Origin: Nonomuraea turcica | GTDB taxonomy: Bacteria; Actinomycetota; Actinomycetes; Streptosporangiales; Streptosporangiaceae | DNA length: 64,000 nucleotides | Assembly (NCBI RefSeq): GCF_030718205.1 | Contig: NZ_JAUZQF010000019.1 | Span: forward strand, 186,001-250,000 | Direction of reading: 5' to 3' | In this document: positions 51,962 to 60,577 of the stretch, in pieces | Layout of the letters: each line of letters begins with the position of its first letter | How positions within the stretch are numbered: position 1 is the stretch's first letter | Translations under genes and position numbers: made by a program | The notes under the pieces: model-generated | What the model was told of the DNA's origin: nothing | Databases searched by the model: none | What the model saw: only the letters and a program-made list of their open reading frames with translations

Positions 51962-53221
51962 ATGGCTACTTTCGCCAGGCTGACCGGACGGGCGGTGGCG
52001 GGCGCCGGAGTGCTGGCGCTGTCGCCGGTCCTGGGGCTGGCCACGCTCGCCGGGATGGCGATGGTGGGCGCGGAGCCGACGGCGTTCGCGGTGACGGGCC
52101 TGGCGGTGTTCGCGTCGGTGTTCTTTCTGGGCCTGCTGCTGTGCGTGCCGAGGCCGAGGGCGGCGTGGGGGCGATGGTTACGCGCGGCGGTGATCCTCGG
52201 GGTGGAGGCGACGGTGGTCTGGCACGTCAGTGTGACCACCTTGCGCCCGGCTCCGTCTCACACTCCACCGGCGCCGGTGGCCGGGCAGCGCGAGTGGCGG
52301 CTGCCGACGGGCTCGGTGCTGGCGTACGTGCGGCTCGCGCCGAAACGGGTCACCCGGCCCGACCCCGTGGTGTTCCTGCACGGCGGCCCGGGCGTGGCCG
52401 ATCTGGCGGCGTCCTCGGCGTTTTTCGGGAAGCTGGCGGCGGACGGCCACCAGGTGTACGTCTATGACCAGCTCGGGGCCGGGCGTTCGGCGCGGCTGCG
52501 GGACCCTCGGGGGTACGGGCTGACGCGCGACGTGGCGGATCTGGAGGCCATCCGCCAGGCGGTGGGCGCCAAGCGGCTGAACCTGATCGCCCAGGATTAC
52601 GGCGCCCAGCTCGCGGCCGCCTACCTGACAGCGCATCCGGACCGCGTCGCGAGGGCGGTGCTCTCCTCTCCGGCCGGACTTCACCCGGCCGGACCGTCCC
52701 GGGGAGCGCCCGCCTGGGAGCCCCAAGGGCGAGAGGCGGACGGGAAGGTCGAGGTGGCGGCGGTGTTCGGACGCGACGGGACACCGGACCCGCGCCTGCT
52801 CGCCGTCTCCACGCTGTTGCGGGTGGACCCGCGGGCGGCGCACGCGTTCGCGGGTGACCGGGAGTTGGACGCCTACCTCGACCTCGTCCGCGAGGGAGCC
52901 CCGCATCCCTGCCCCGCCGCCGCACCCGGTTCTGGCGGGTATGTCGGCCTGACCGGGCGGGCCGCGCCGGGCTCGCTCCGGCTGAGCCTGGCGACGGTGA
53001 CGGTGCCCGTGCTGATCGTCAAGGGCCAGTGCGATGAGCAGAGCTGGGCGTCGGCCATGGAGTTCCGGCGGGCGCTGCCCTCGGCCAGGCTCGCCTACCT
53101 CGGCGGCGGCACGTACCAGAGCGAGGCGTATCTCGGGCTGCTGCGGGCGTTTCTGTCCGGCCGTGCGGTGCCCGCCTACGAGGGCCAAGGCCTGCCCCCT
53201 GGCTACCGAGGCCCCGCCTGA
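51962..53221 (+). CDS. Membrane-anchored alpha/beta hydrolase with non-standard active site
   Basis: 419 residues from ATG 51962 (TAGCGT -10 about 6 bp upstream, probable leaderless mRNA). Two or three membrane helices occupy residues 10-90, then a proline-iminopeptidase-like domain: HGGPG at 140-144, YDQLGAGRS at 168-176. The nucleophile elbow reads AQDYGA, with Asp212 where the family has serine, and the usual catalytic histidine segment reads GGGTYQSE. It may be a pseudoenzyme, or a relative using aspartate as haloalkane dehalogenases do, but the missing histidine argues against simple catalysis. Extracytoplasmic placement is likely. Confidence 0.8.
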   Translation: MATFARLTGRAVAGAGVLALSPVLGLATLAGMAMVGAEPTAFAVTGLAVFASVFFLGLLLCVPRPRAAWGRWLRAAVILGVEATVVWHVSVTTLRPAPSHTPPAPVAGQREWRLPTGSVLAYVRLAPKRVTRPDPVVFLHGGPGVADLAASSAFFGKLAADGHQVYVYDQLGAGRSARLRDPRGYGLTRDVADLEAIRQAVGAKRLNLIAQDYGAQLAAAYLTAHPDRVARAVLSSPAGLHPAGPSRGAPAWEPQGREADGKVEVAAVFGRDGTPDPRLLAVSTLLRVDPRAAHAFAGDRELDAYLDLVREGAPHPCPAAAPGSGGYVGLTGRAAPGSLRLSLATVTVPVLIVKGQCDEQSWASAMEFRRALPSARLAYLGGGTYQSEAYLGLLRAFLSGRAVPAYEGQGLPPGYRGPA

Positions 53222-53347
53222 CCAAGTCCCCCACTCATCCGCTTCTTGGCGGCCGACAGCGTGGCATGGACGCCGAAGCCGCCGCTCGCCCGCCGGTCGC
53301 GGCTGGTCGACGGCGCCGTCCCCCGGCGCCATAGTACGAGAGTGTTG

Positions 53348-54361
53348 ATGTTCACCCCCCGGCACCGCCGGACTACCGCCTGCCTCACCGTCGCTACCGC
53401 CGCCGCGCTGCTCGTCCCCGGCACCGCCCACGCCGGCACCGACCCCACCGCGACGGTCTTCTACCCCAACCCGGTCCAGACCCTCGGCAACCAGTTACTG
53501 ACGGACGACAAGGACCGCGACAGCGCGGCCTTCGCCCTCGCCTACCGCACCGTCACTCTCACCGACCTGGACGGCTCCGGAACCCTCACCGGGCGTTACG
53601 TCCGGGTCAAGAGCGAGACCGGCAAGCCGGTGAAGGGCACCTTCTCCTTCCACCGCGACACCGACCAGTTCGAGCAGGTGATGGGGTACTACTGGGTCAC
53701 CACCGCCCAGCACTACCTGCAGTCGCTCGGCTTCGGCTCCCGGCTGCGCCCGGTCAACCAGCGCCAGATCGAGTTGCGGATCAACCAGTACGGTCCCGAC
53801 AACTCCTTCTTCCGCGAGGACAAGGCCAACATCACCCTCGGTAAGGGAGGGGTGGACGACGCGGAGGACGCCGAGGTGATCGTCCACGAGTACGGTCACT
53901 CGGTGCAGGACGGTCAGGTGCCTGGCTTCGGCACCACGCTGGAGTCCGGCGCGATCGGCGAGGGCTTCAGCGACTACCTCGCCGTCGCCGTGACGAGCTG
54001 GAAGACCGGCGTGCCCGCGAACGCGCCGGAGGCCTGCGTCGCCGACTGGGATGCGGTCTCCTACACCTCCACCACCCCACACTGCCTGCGCCGCCTCGAC
54101 GGTACCAAGCGCTACCCGGAGGACGCGGTGGGCCAGGTCCACCGCGACGGTGAGATCTGGTCGGCGGCCCTGTACGACATCCGCGCCCGCCTGGGTGACA
54201 GTCTAGGCAGCACGATCATCATCGATGCCCAGTTCGACTTCGCCAAGGACACCACGTTCCGTGCCGCCGCTGAGGCGACGGTGGCCACGGCGCAACACCA
54301 CGGCGGCGCCACCGCCGCCACCGCAGTCCGCGAGGCCTTCGCATCCCGAGGCCTTCTCTGA
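53348..54361 (+). CDS. Secreted zinc metalloprotease (fungalysin/thermolysin-like gluzincin)
   Basis: 337 residues from ATG 53348. Signal peptide ending near AHA-GT (29). HEYGH at 180-184 supplies two zinc histidines and the catalytic glutamate; Glu205 in GEGFSDY is the third ligand, as in gluzincins of the M4/M36 group. DGEIWSAALYDIRARLG fits the M36 C-terminal helices. The N-terminal prodomain of M36 is short or absent, so activation may differ. Independent transcription, pointing toward the convergent YciI gene. Confidence 0.85.
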   Translation: MFTPRHRRTTACLTVATAAALLVPGTAHAGTDPTATVFYPNPVQTLGNQLLTDDKDRDSAAFALAYRTVTLTDLDGSGTLTGRYVRVKSETGKPVKGTFSFHRDTDQFEQVMGYYWVTTAQHYLQSLGFGSRLRPVNQRQIELRINQYGPDNSFFREDKANITLGKGGVDDAEDAEVIVHEYGHSVQDGQVPGFGTTLESGAIGEGFSDYLAVAVTSWKTGVPANAPEACVADWDAVSYTSTTPHCLRRLDGTKRYPEDAVGQVHRDGEIWSAALYDIRARLGDSLGSTIIIDAQFDFAKDTTFRAAAEATVATAQHHGGATAATAVREAFASRGLL

Positions 54362-54447
54362 CCGAACAGCACTCCGCCGGAGCAGGCGTGCGTGAGGTGC
54401 TCGAGCCCGAGGTCGCAGCCCTGGCGGCGGCCCCGGGCCGAGCGGCT

Positions 54448-54729
54448 CTAGCCGGAGCCGAGAGAGCCGACCGTCACACGCCACTCGCGCAGCTCGCGAT
54501 CCTTGGTGACCTGCAGCTGTGTGTAGGGGTCCTGGTCGACGAGCGCCTGCGCCGCGGTCTCGTCCTCCGCCTGCAGGACGATCATGCCGGCCGTCAGGTC
54601 CGTGTAAGGGCCGGCCGCGACGAGGCTGCCCTGCTCCAGGAGCTTGTTCAGGTGTGCGAGATGGTCCTCGCGGCGCTCCGCTCTCAGTGGGGTGTCGTTG
54701 TAGCCGTAGGTCAGGACGAACAGTGCCAT
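54448..54729 (-). CDS. YciI-like protein
   Basis: 93 residues from ATG 54729 (AAAGGAG upstream). YciI fold markers: ALFVLTYGYND near the start, REDHLAHLNKLLEQGSLVAAGPYTD, and ALVDQDPY. YciI proteins are small dimers related to muconolactone isomerase/dehydrochlorinases. It is the last gene of the minus-strand molybdenum hydroxylase operon, 26 bp after the amidohydrolase, so a role in degrading the same compound is likely. Confidence 0.85.
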   Translation of the reverse strand: MALFVLTYGYNDTPLRAERREDHLAHLNKLLEQGSLVAAGPYTDLTAGMIVLQAEDETAAQALVDQDPYTQLQVTKDRELREWRVTVGSLGSG

Positions 54730-54755
54730 GCCGAGATGCTCCTTTTCCGCTGTTT

Positions 54756-55703
54756 CTACTGTTGGACGACCGGGACCGGCTGACGTTGCCCGTCGAGGTC
54801 TCCCAGCCCGTACACCCGTCGTGCGTTGCCGGCGAAGACGTCGCGTTGGCCGGCGGGCGGGAGGTGGGCCAGCGCGTCCTTCCACGTGCCGACCAAATGC
54901 GGCATGATGGTCCAGATCTTCTCGACCGGGAAGTTGGTGCCGAACATGGCCCGGTCGGTGCCGAACCAGCCGATCACCTGGTCGGCGACCATGGAGATGA
55001 GATCGGGATCCACGCGGTGGACGAAGGTGCCTTGCCCGGTGAGCTTGACGACGATGTTCGGCCGCTCGGCCAGCGCCGCCATCCCGGCCCGCCACGCCTC
55101 GAGCCACTCGTGGCCGATGAGCATGCCCGCGTGCACGAGGACGAAGGTGACGTCCGGAAAGGCGGCCGCCAATTCGCCCGCATCCGGCATCTGTTCGGGA
55201 AAGACCTGCAGTTCGAACAGCCAGCCGAGGTCGGCGAGCGCGCCGATGTTCTTACGGAAGACCGGATCCTTCATGCGGTCGGGCGCCGTGGCGAACCGGA
55301 ACTCCGGCCGCTCGTGCCAGTGCAGTTGCTGCCGGATCCCCCGGATCAGTGGGGTGAGCGCAGCCTGCCGTCGCATGATCTCCGGAGCGGCCTCGTCGAA
55401 CATGTCGGCCGATCCGATGACGGCCATCGGCCAGCCTGTCTCCTGATGAACCTCGCGGAGCCATCGCACCTCGTCCACGACCCGGTCGAGCGGCCAGTTC
55501 GTCTGTACGTAGACCGACTCGCCGATGCCCGAGGCCGTGGCGTCGGCGATGTACTCGTCGATCAGGTAATCCCGCCTGATCGGCTCGTAAGGCCCGAAGA
55601 TCCGCGGCACCATCGGGCCGGACAGCCACGGCAGGTCCCCGGCCCGCCAGATGTGATGGTGCGAGTCGACGATGTCGCCCGTGTAGCGGGTCGTCTCCGA
55701 CAT
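54756..55703 (-). CDS. Amidohydrolase-related protein (Amidohydro_2, TIM-barrel)
   Basis: 315 residues from ATG 55703. Metal-binding HxH in VDSHHHIW at 12-18, further histidines in HWHERPEF and LVHAGMLIGHEW, and the terminal GTNFPVEK (the family usually has an active Asp near here; it reads FGTNFP). Such enzymes hydrolyse lactones or decarboxylate aromatic ring acids. It starts 5 bp after the VWA gene stop, so it belongs to the operon. Probably acts on the product of the molybdenum hydroxylase. Confidence 0.87.
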   Translation of the reverse strand: MSETTRYTGDIVDSHHHIWRAGDLPWLSGPMVPRIFGPYEPIRRDYLIDEYIADATASGIGESVYVQTNWPLDRVVDEVRWLREVHQETGWPMAVIGSADMFDEAAPEIMRRQAALTPLIRGIRQQLHWHERPEFRFATAPDRMKDPVFRKNIGALADLGWLFELQVFPEQMPDAGELAAAFPDVTFVLVHAGMLIGHEWLEAWRAGMAALAERPNIVVKLTGQGTFVHRVDPDLISMVADQVIGWFGTDRAMFGTNFPVEKIWTIMPHLVGTWKDALAHLPPAGQRDVFAGNARRVYGLGDLDGQRQPVPVVQQ

Positions 55704-55708
55704 GACGA

Positions 55709-56824
55709 TCACTCCCTGACCAAGGTCTGTACCTGCTCGTACGCCGTACGCAGGTCGCGTACGCCGGCAAGTGCGTCCACACTGCCGAGCACGGCCGACA
55801 TGCCGCGGGTGACCGGCCGGTACGCCGGGTCGCAGGCGAGCGGCGACCACCACAGCAACCGGTGGCTCAGCAGCGACAACCGCCGCACGGCCGCCTGCAT
55901 GGGCCCGCAGTCGCCGCGTTCCAGGCCGTCCGAGAGCACGATCACGAGGGCGCCGCGCGCCACGGTGACATAGCGGGGGTTGCCGAGGAACTCCTGGAGC
56001 GAGGCGCCGATCCGCGTCCCGCCCTCGGCGTCCAGGACGACGTCGCTCAGCGAGCCCACGGCCGCATCGACGTCACGGGCGCGCAGCGGCCCGGTGACGC
56101 GGGTGAGCCGGGTGCCGAAGGTGAACACCTCGGCGCGTTCGAGGCGGCCGACCACGGCGTGGGCGAAGCGGAGGTAGGCGGAGCTGTGCTGCTTCATCGA
56201 CCCGGACACGTCGATGAGCAGCAGCACGCGGCGCTGCCGCCGCGGACGGTTCCGCCGCCGCAACGTCACGATCTCGCCGTGTCCGCGCCAGGACTCACGG
56301 CAGATTCTGGCGACGTCGATCCACGGCCCTCGCCGGGCTGGCCGGCGGCGGCGTGACCGGACCGTCGGCACCGCGCCGGGCAGTTCCCGCCGCAGCAGCG
56401 AGAGCACTGCCCGGTCGGCCTCGCTCGCCGGGCCGAACACCGGGCGTCTCTCGCGCTCCGAGGAGCCGGCCTTGAGGCCCGCCTCCCCGCCGAACGTCGC
56501 CGTGAAAGGAGCTTCGTCCCCCTCTCCGCGCGGCGCGGGGGTCTCGTCGTCGGGGGACTCCTGATCGCGGACGGGCCGTGCCGCGACCTCCCCGAACCAG
56601 CGCTCGAACGTGGGGGAGTAGACCTCCAGGTCCTCGCTGGAGGTGGTGAGCGTGGCCGCCCCGATCCAGTAGAGGTGCGTGGCGTCGCGCGGGCCGACGG
56701 CCTCGATCGCCTGAAGGAAGACCCGCTGTCGGGGCACCGGCACGCGCAGGCCCTGATCGTGCAGGTCCCGCAGGAACCCGTGCACATGATCGCCGATGCG
56801 CGCGACGAGGGACCGCTCAGTCAC
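55709..56824 (-). CDS. VWA-domain protein, CoxE-like
   Basis: 371 residues from GTG 56824. N-terminal helical part, an acidic middle, and a VWA domain with the MIDAS motif DVSGS (from about residue 205) and later GGTRIGASL and VLSDGLERG. CoxE-like proteins work with a MoxR-type ATPase in maturing molybdenum hydroxylases (for example in carbon monoxide dehydrogenase clusters). The start overlaps the moxR-like stop by 8 bp, so they are coupled. Confidence 0.87.
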   Translation of the reverse strand: MTERSLVARIGDHVHGFLRDLHDQGLRVPVPRQRVFLQAIEAVGPRDATHLYWIGAATLTTSSEDLEVYSPTFERWFGEVAARPVRDQESPDDETPAPRGEGDEAPFTATFGGEAGLKAGSSERERRPVFGPASEADRAVLSLLRRELPGAVPTVRSRRRRPARRGPWIDVARICRESWRGHGEIVTLRRRNRPRRQRRVLLLIDVSGSMKQHSSAYLRFAHAVVGRLERAEVFTFGTRLTRVTGPLRARDVDAAVGSLSDVVLDAEGGTRIGASLQEFLGNPRYVTVARGALVIVLSDGLERGDCGPMQAAVRRLSLLSHRLLWWSPLACDPAYRPVTRGMSAVLGSVDALAGVRDLRTAYEQVQTLVRE

Positions 56825-57674
56825 GGAACATCTCCGCGGCATGGCGGCCGACAAGGGCCAGGTCCTCTTCGTGCTTGACGAGCAGCCCCGCGGACCGGCG
56901 CATCGCCTCCAGCCAGCTCGAGCCCTCGCGGGCCAGCGCCTGCACGCCGCGGGCCCAGGAGACCGACTCCGCGATGCCGGGGCGCTTCAGCAGAGCCAAT
57001 CCGCGGATGCGATGCACGGCGGCCACGAGACGGGCCGCGCTCCTTTCGTCCAGACCCGGCGCCTGGGCGCGGATGATCGCTCGCTCCCGTTCGGCGTCGG
57101 GGAAGGGGATCCAGTGGTAAAGACACCGGCGCTTGAGCGCGTCGTGCAGTTCGCGCGTCCGGTTCGAGGTGAGGATGACGAACGGAGCGCTCGCCGCCCT
57201 GATGGTGCCGATCTCCGGGATGGTGATCTGAAAGTCGCCGAGGAACTCCAGGAGAAACGCCTCGAACTCGCTGTCCGCACGATCGATCTCGTCGATCAGC
57301 AGCACCGCCCCGGATGCCGCCCGCAGGGACCGCAGCAGCGGGCGCTGGAGCAGGAACTCCTCGCGGTACAGGTCGCCGACGCCGCGCCCCTCCACCTCGG
57401 CGGCCCGCAGGGACAGCAGCTGCTTCGGGTAGTCCCACTCGTACAGGGCCTGGGAGGCGTCCAGCCCCTCGTAGCACTGCAGCCGGATCAGCTCGCGGTC
57501 GAGGACCCGGGCCAGGACGTTCGCGATTTCGGTCTTGCCGACCCCCGGCTCACCCTCCAGAAGCAGCGGCAGCCCGAGCACGCCGGCCAGGTGGACGGCG
57601 GTGAGCAAGCCCTCGTCGGCGAGGTAGCCCTCCGCGGCCAGCCGCCGATCCAGCACGTCCTGATCAGCCGGCAC
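56817..57674 (-). CDS. MoxR-type AAA ATPase (CoxD-like)
   Basis: 285 residues from GTG 57674. Walker A GEPGVGKTE at 41-49, Walker B LLIDEIDRAD, sensor-type TSNRTRELHDALKRRCLY. In molybdenum hydroxylase clusters this ATPase pairs with the VWA protein to insert or sulfurate the cofactor. It overlaps the upstream Mo-subunit stop by 11 bp, another sign of tight coupling in the operon. Confidence 0.92.
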   Translation of the reverse strand: MPADQDVLDRRLAAEGYLADEGLLTAVHLAGVLGLPLLLEGEPGVGKTEIANVLARVLDRELIRLQCYEGLDASQALYEWDYPKQLLSLRAAEVEGRGVGDLYREEFLLQRPLLRSLRAASGAVLLIDEIDRADSEFEAFLLEFLGDFQITIPEIGTIRAASAPFVILTSNRTRELHDALKRRCLYHWIPFPDAERERAIIRAQAPGLDERSAARLVAAVHRIRGLALLKRPGIAESVSWARGVQALAREGSSWLEAMRRSAGLLVKHEEDLALVGRHAAEMFRD

Positions 57675-58680
57675 GGCCGGCCCGCAGCTCGTCGAGTCCG
57701 CGCAGCACCTTCTCCGGAGTGAACGGCATGCTCGTCAGCCGTACGCCGACCGCGTCGTACACGGCGTTGGCGATCGCGGGGATCGGCGCGTTCGCCGTCA
57801 TCTCACCGATTCCCTTCGCGCCGAACGGCCCGTTGTCGGCAGGCCGTTCGAGGAACACGCTGGTTTGCGCCGGGATGTCGGCCGGCCCCGGCATCAGGTA
57901 TTCGGTGAAATCGACAGGGCCGTGCTCGCGCGAGTCCGGGTAGTACGGCTCGGTCGACTCGAACAGGGCGTGCGACAGGCCCATCCAGGCACCGCCCTCC
58001 ACCTGCTGCGTCGCGATGGCCGGGTTGAGCGCCCGGCCGATCTCGTAGGTGTTGTAGAGCCGTAGCACCTCGATCACACCGGTCTCATCGTCGACCTCGA
58101 CCTCGGCCACCGTGCACGCGTGGGCCTGGCAGGAGTCCGGGTCCATCTCGCCGGTCTCCGGCACCGGGGTGCTCGGCTCCTTGAGGAAGATGCCCCGGCC
58201 GGAGATGGTCCGGCCCTGCCGGAAATGCGCGGCGAGCGCGACTTCGCTGATGTGGATCTTCTTTTCCGACGATCCTTTGAGGCGGATGAAGCCCGTGCCG
58301 TCGGTCTCCAGATCCTCCGCGTCGACCTCCAGCTCGTCGGCGGCGACCTGGAGCATGACGTCCCTGGCCTCGCGCGCCGCCATGATCACGGCGTTGCCGA
58401 CTCGGTGGGTGCCGCGGCTGGCGAACGTCCCCATGCAGTGCGGGCCGGTGTCAGTGTCGGCGGTGTCGACGATGATGTTCTCGATCGGGATGCCGAGCGT
58501 CTCCGCCGCGCATTGGGCGACGACCGTTCGCAGCCCCTGGCCAAGATCCACCGAGGAGAGCGTGACGACGAATCCGCCCATCGTGGTGGCGTGGACGAGT
58601 GCCTGCGACGGGTCGCCGCCGAGGTTCATCCCGGTCGGGTAGTTGACCGCCGCGTATCCGCGCCCGTGCCGTAACGCCAT
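57664..58680 (-). CDS. Molybdenum hydroxylase, Mo-binding subunit, C-terminal half (separate gene)
   Basis: 338 residues from ATG 58680. It carries the second half of the large subunit: VDLGQGLRTVVAQCAAETLG, MGTFASRGTHRVGNAV, VLRLYNTYEIGRALNP and the catalytic FGAKGIGE whose glutamate abstracts the proton in xanthine-dehydrogenase-type enzymes. GGAGGG sits just before its ATG, so it has its own ribosome site. Only 3 bp separate it from the stop of the N-terminal half. Split Mo subunits are known for nicotinate dehydrogenase of Eubacterium barkeri. Confidence 0.9.
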   Translation of the reverse strand: MALRHGRGYAAVNYPTGMNLGGDPSQALVHATTMGGFVVTLSSVDLGQGLRTVVAQCAAETLGIPIENIIVDTADTDTGPHCMGTFASRGTHRVGNAVIMAAREARDVMLQVAADELEVDAEDLETDGTGFIRLKGSSEKKIHISEVALAAHFRQGRTISGRGIFLKEPSTPVPETGEMDPDSCQAHACTVAEVEVDDETGVIEVLRLYNTYEIGRALNPAIATQQVEGGAWMGLSHALFESTEPYYPDSREHGPVDFTEYLMPGPADIPAQTSVFLERPADNGPFGAKGIGEMTANAPIPAIANAVYDAVGVRLTSMPFTPEKVLRGLDELRAGRAG

Positions 58681-58683
58681 AGC

Positions 58684-60063
58684 TCAGCCCTCCGATCGCT
58701 CGGTCGACGACATCGCCCGGTACTCCGGCGGAAGGTCGTGCCCCACCAGGTCAGCGGCGCTCTGGATCACCTCGACCAGCGCCGTGCCGGACGCGATCTT
58801 GCGATGCGCTTTCATGTCGCCGTCCCGGTAGGCGTTCTTGAGCCGAAGCTGCAGCGGGTCCATGTTCAGCTCCCGGGCGATGCGGTCCATGTGCGACTCC
58901 AGCGCGAAGTCGCCGATCGTGACGCCGAACCCGCGCATGGCGCTGGACGGCGTTCGGTTCGTGTAGACGCAGTAGGCGTCGACGTGGACGTTCGGGATCG
59001 TGTACGGGCCGGGCATGTGCGCCGCCGCCTTGGTGGTGCCGTACGGGCTGTGCCGGGAGTACGCGCCCGCGTCCACGTAGAGCGTGATCTTGCGGGCGAC
59101 GATCCGGCCGTCGTCCATGACGCCGTCCTTGATGTAGATGCGCTCGGCCGCACGCGGGGACGACACCTGCATCTCCTCGGCGCGGCTGTAGACGTACTTG
59201 GCGGGCCGGCCGGTGAGCGTGGCGGCGATGCAGGCGAGCGGTTCGACGATGACGTCGACCTTGCCGCCGAACCCGCCCCCGACGGTGCCCCCGACGACGC
59301 GCAGGCTGGTGGGCGGGACGCCGAGGATGAGCGCGGTGTTGTCGAGGGTGAAGAAGGCGGCCTGGGTGTTGCTGTGGATCCGCAGCCGGCCGTCGCCCTG
59401 GGGGACGACGATGCAGCCGGTCGGCTCGGTCGGCGCGTGTTCGATCGGGGAGGAGCTGTAGCCGCCCTCGATGATGCGGTCCGCCTCCGCGAAGCCCCGC
59501 TCGACGTCGCCGAAGCGGACCCGGCGGCAATGATGTCCCTCGTACACGAAGTGGTTGGTGCCCGCCTGCTTGATGATCGGGGCGCCGTCGGCCAGCGCCT
59601 CCTCGACGTCGAGAACGGCGGGCAGGTCGGTGTAGTCGACCACGACCCGGGCCGCGCCCTCGCGGGCGGCGTCCTCGGTCTCGGCGACCACGGCGACGAT
59701 CGGCTCGCCGCGATAGAGGACCCGGTCCTCGGCCAGTACCGGCTCGTCGTCGGGTCCCACGCCGATCAGGCGCAGCACGACGTACCAGTTGTTCGGGACG
59801 TCCTCGTGGGTGATGACGCGCAGCACGCCCGGCACCGCGAGGGCGCCGGAGACGTCGACCCGGTTGATGAGGGCGTGGTGCCGCGTGGACCGGTGGATCT
59901 TGACATGCGTCATCCCCGGCAGCGTCATGTCCTCGAAGAAGACCGTGCGGCCGGTGACGTGACCGCGGGCGTCCGAGCGCTGGACCGCGGAGCCGATGAC
60001 GTCGAAGTCGCCCGCACGCTCGGCCTTGAAGTACGCGACGTCGATCGGGGTGAGGCGTGCCAT
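58684..60063 (-). CDS. Molybdenum hydroxylase, Mo-binding subunit, N-terminal half (separate gene)
   Basis: 459 residues from ATG 60063. Starts MARLTPIDVAYFKAERAGDFDVIGSAVQRSDA; has the aldehyde oxidase/xanthine dehydrogenase hammerhead region (GVLRVITHEDVPNN) and the Mo-pterin GGTVGGGFGGKVD and AMRGFGVTIGDFA motifs. The chain ends at EYRAMSSTERSEG, where a single large subunit would continue, and the continuation is the next gene. Its ATG overlaps the 2Fe-2S gene stop by 1 bp. Confidence 0.9.
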   Translation of the reverse strand: MARLTPIDVAYFKAERAGDFDVIGSAVQRSDARGHVTGRTVFFEDMTLPGMTHVKIHRSTRHHALINRVDVSGALAVPGVLRVITHEDVPNNWYVVLRLIGVGPDDEPVLAEDRVLYRGEPIVAVVAETEDAAREGAARVVVDYTDLPAVLDVEEALADGAPIIKQAGTNHFVYEGHHCRRVRFGDVERGFAEADRIIEGGYSSSPIEHAPTEPTGCIVVPQGDGRLRIHSNTQAAFFTLDNTALILGVPPTSLRVVGGTVGGGFGGKVDVIVEPLACIAATLTGRPAKYVYSRAEEMQVSSPRAAERIYIKDGVMDDGRIVARKITLYVDAGAYSRHSPYGTTKAAAHMPGPYTIPNVHVDAYCVYTNRTPSSAMRGFGVTIGDFALESHMDRIARELNMDPLQLRLKNAYRDGDMKAHRKIASGTALVEVIQSAADLVGHDLPPEYRAMSSTERSEG

Positions 60064-60566
60064 CAGACCTCGGCCTCCACGGGCTCGAGCCGGGCGCCGC
60101 GGCGGCGCTCGGCGGCGGTGAGGACGGCGGAGATGATCGGCTCGTATCCGGTGCAGCGGCAGACGTTGCCGCAGATCGCCTCGGTGACCTCCTGACGGGT
60201 CGGATCCGGCTTCCGGTTGAGCAGCGCCGTGGTGGACATGATCATCCCGGGGGTGCAGAATCCGCACTGCGTCGCGAAGAGGTCGACGAACGCCTGCTGG
60301 ACGTCGCTGAGCCGGTCGCCATCGGCCAAGCCCTCGATCGTCTCCACGACAGAGCCGTCGACCGTCACGACGGGGATCAGGCACGAGACCACGGGCCGGC
60401 CATCCAGCAGCACCGTGCAGCTGCCGCAGCCCCCTTGCGCGCAGCCGCGCTTGGCCCCCATCAGCCCGAACGTCTCGCGCAGGGCGGTCAGCAACGTCGT
60501 CGACGGCCGGGCGATCAGCTCCCGCTCGGCGCCGTTCAGCTTGAGCGTGACGATTGTCGAGGGCAT
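60063..60566 (-). CDS. Molybdenum hydroxylase, 2Fe-2S small subunit
   Basis: 167 residues from ATG 60566 (AAAGGGAA upstream; ATG 60581 is an alternative). All eight iron-sulfur cysteines are present: plant-type ferredoxin CAQGGCGSC and the later Cys in VSCLIPV, and the helical domain CGFCTPG and CGNVCRC. It passes electrons from Mo to FAD. Gene order FAD, 2Fe-2S, Mo. Confidence 0.93.
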   Translation of the reverse strand: MPSTIVTLKLNGAERELIARPSTTLLTALRETFGLMGAKRGCAQGGCGSCTVLLDGRPVVSCLIPVVTVDGSVVETIEGLADGDRLSDVQQAFVDLFATQCGFCTPGMIMSTTALLNRKPDPTRQEVTEAICGNVCRCTGYEPIISAVLTAAERRRGARLEPVEAEV

Positions 60567-60577
60567 ACGATTCCCTT

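Noticed and set aside
58681..58686. Mo-subunit split as a sequencing error
   Set aside because: The second half has its own ATG and GGAGGG, and split large subunits are known in this enzyme family. Resequencing would still be decisive.
58738..60195. Plus-strand open frame opposite the Mo-subunit gene
   Set aside because: Composition typical of a GC shadow (Val/Asp/Arg-rich, no motif).
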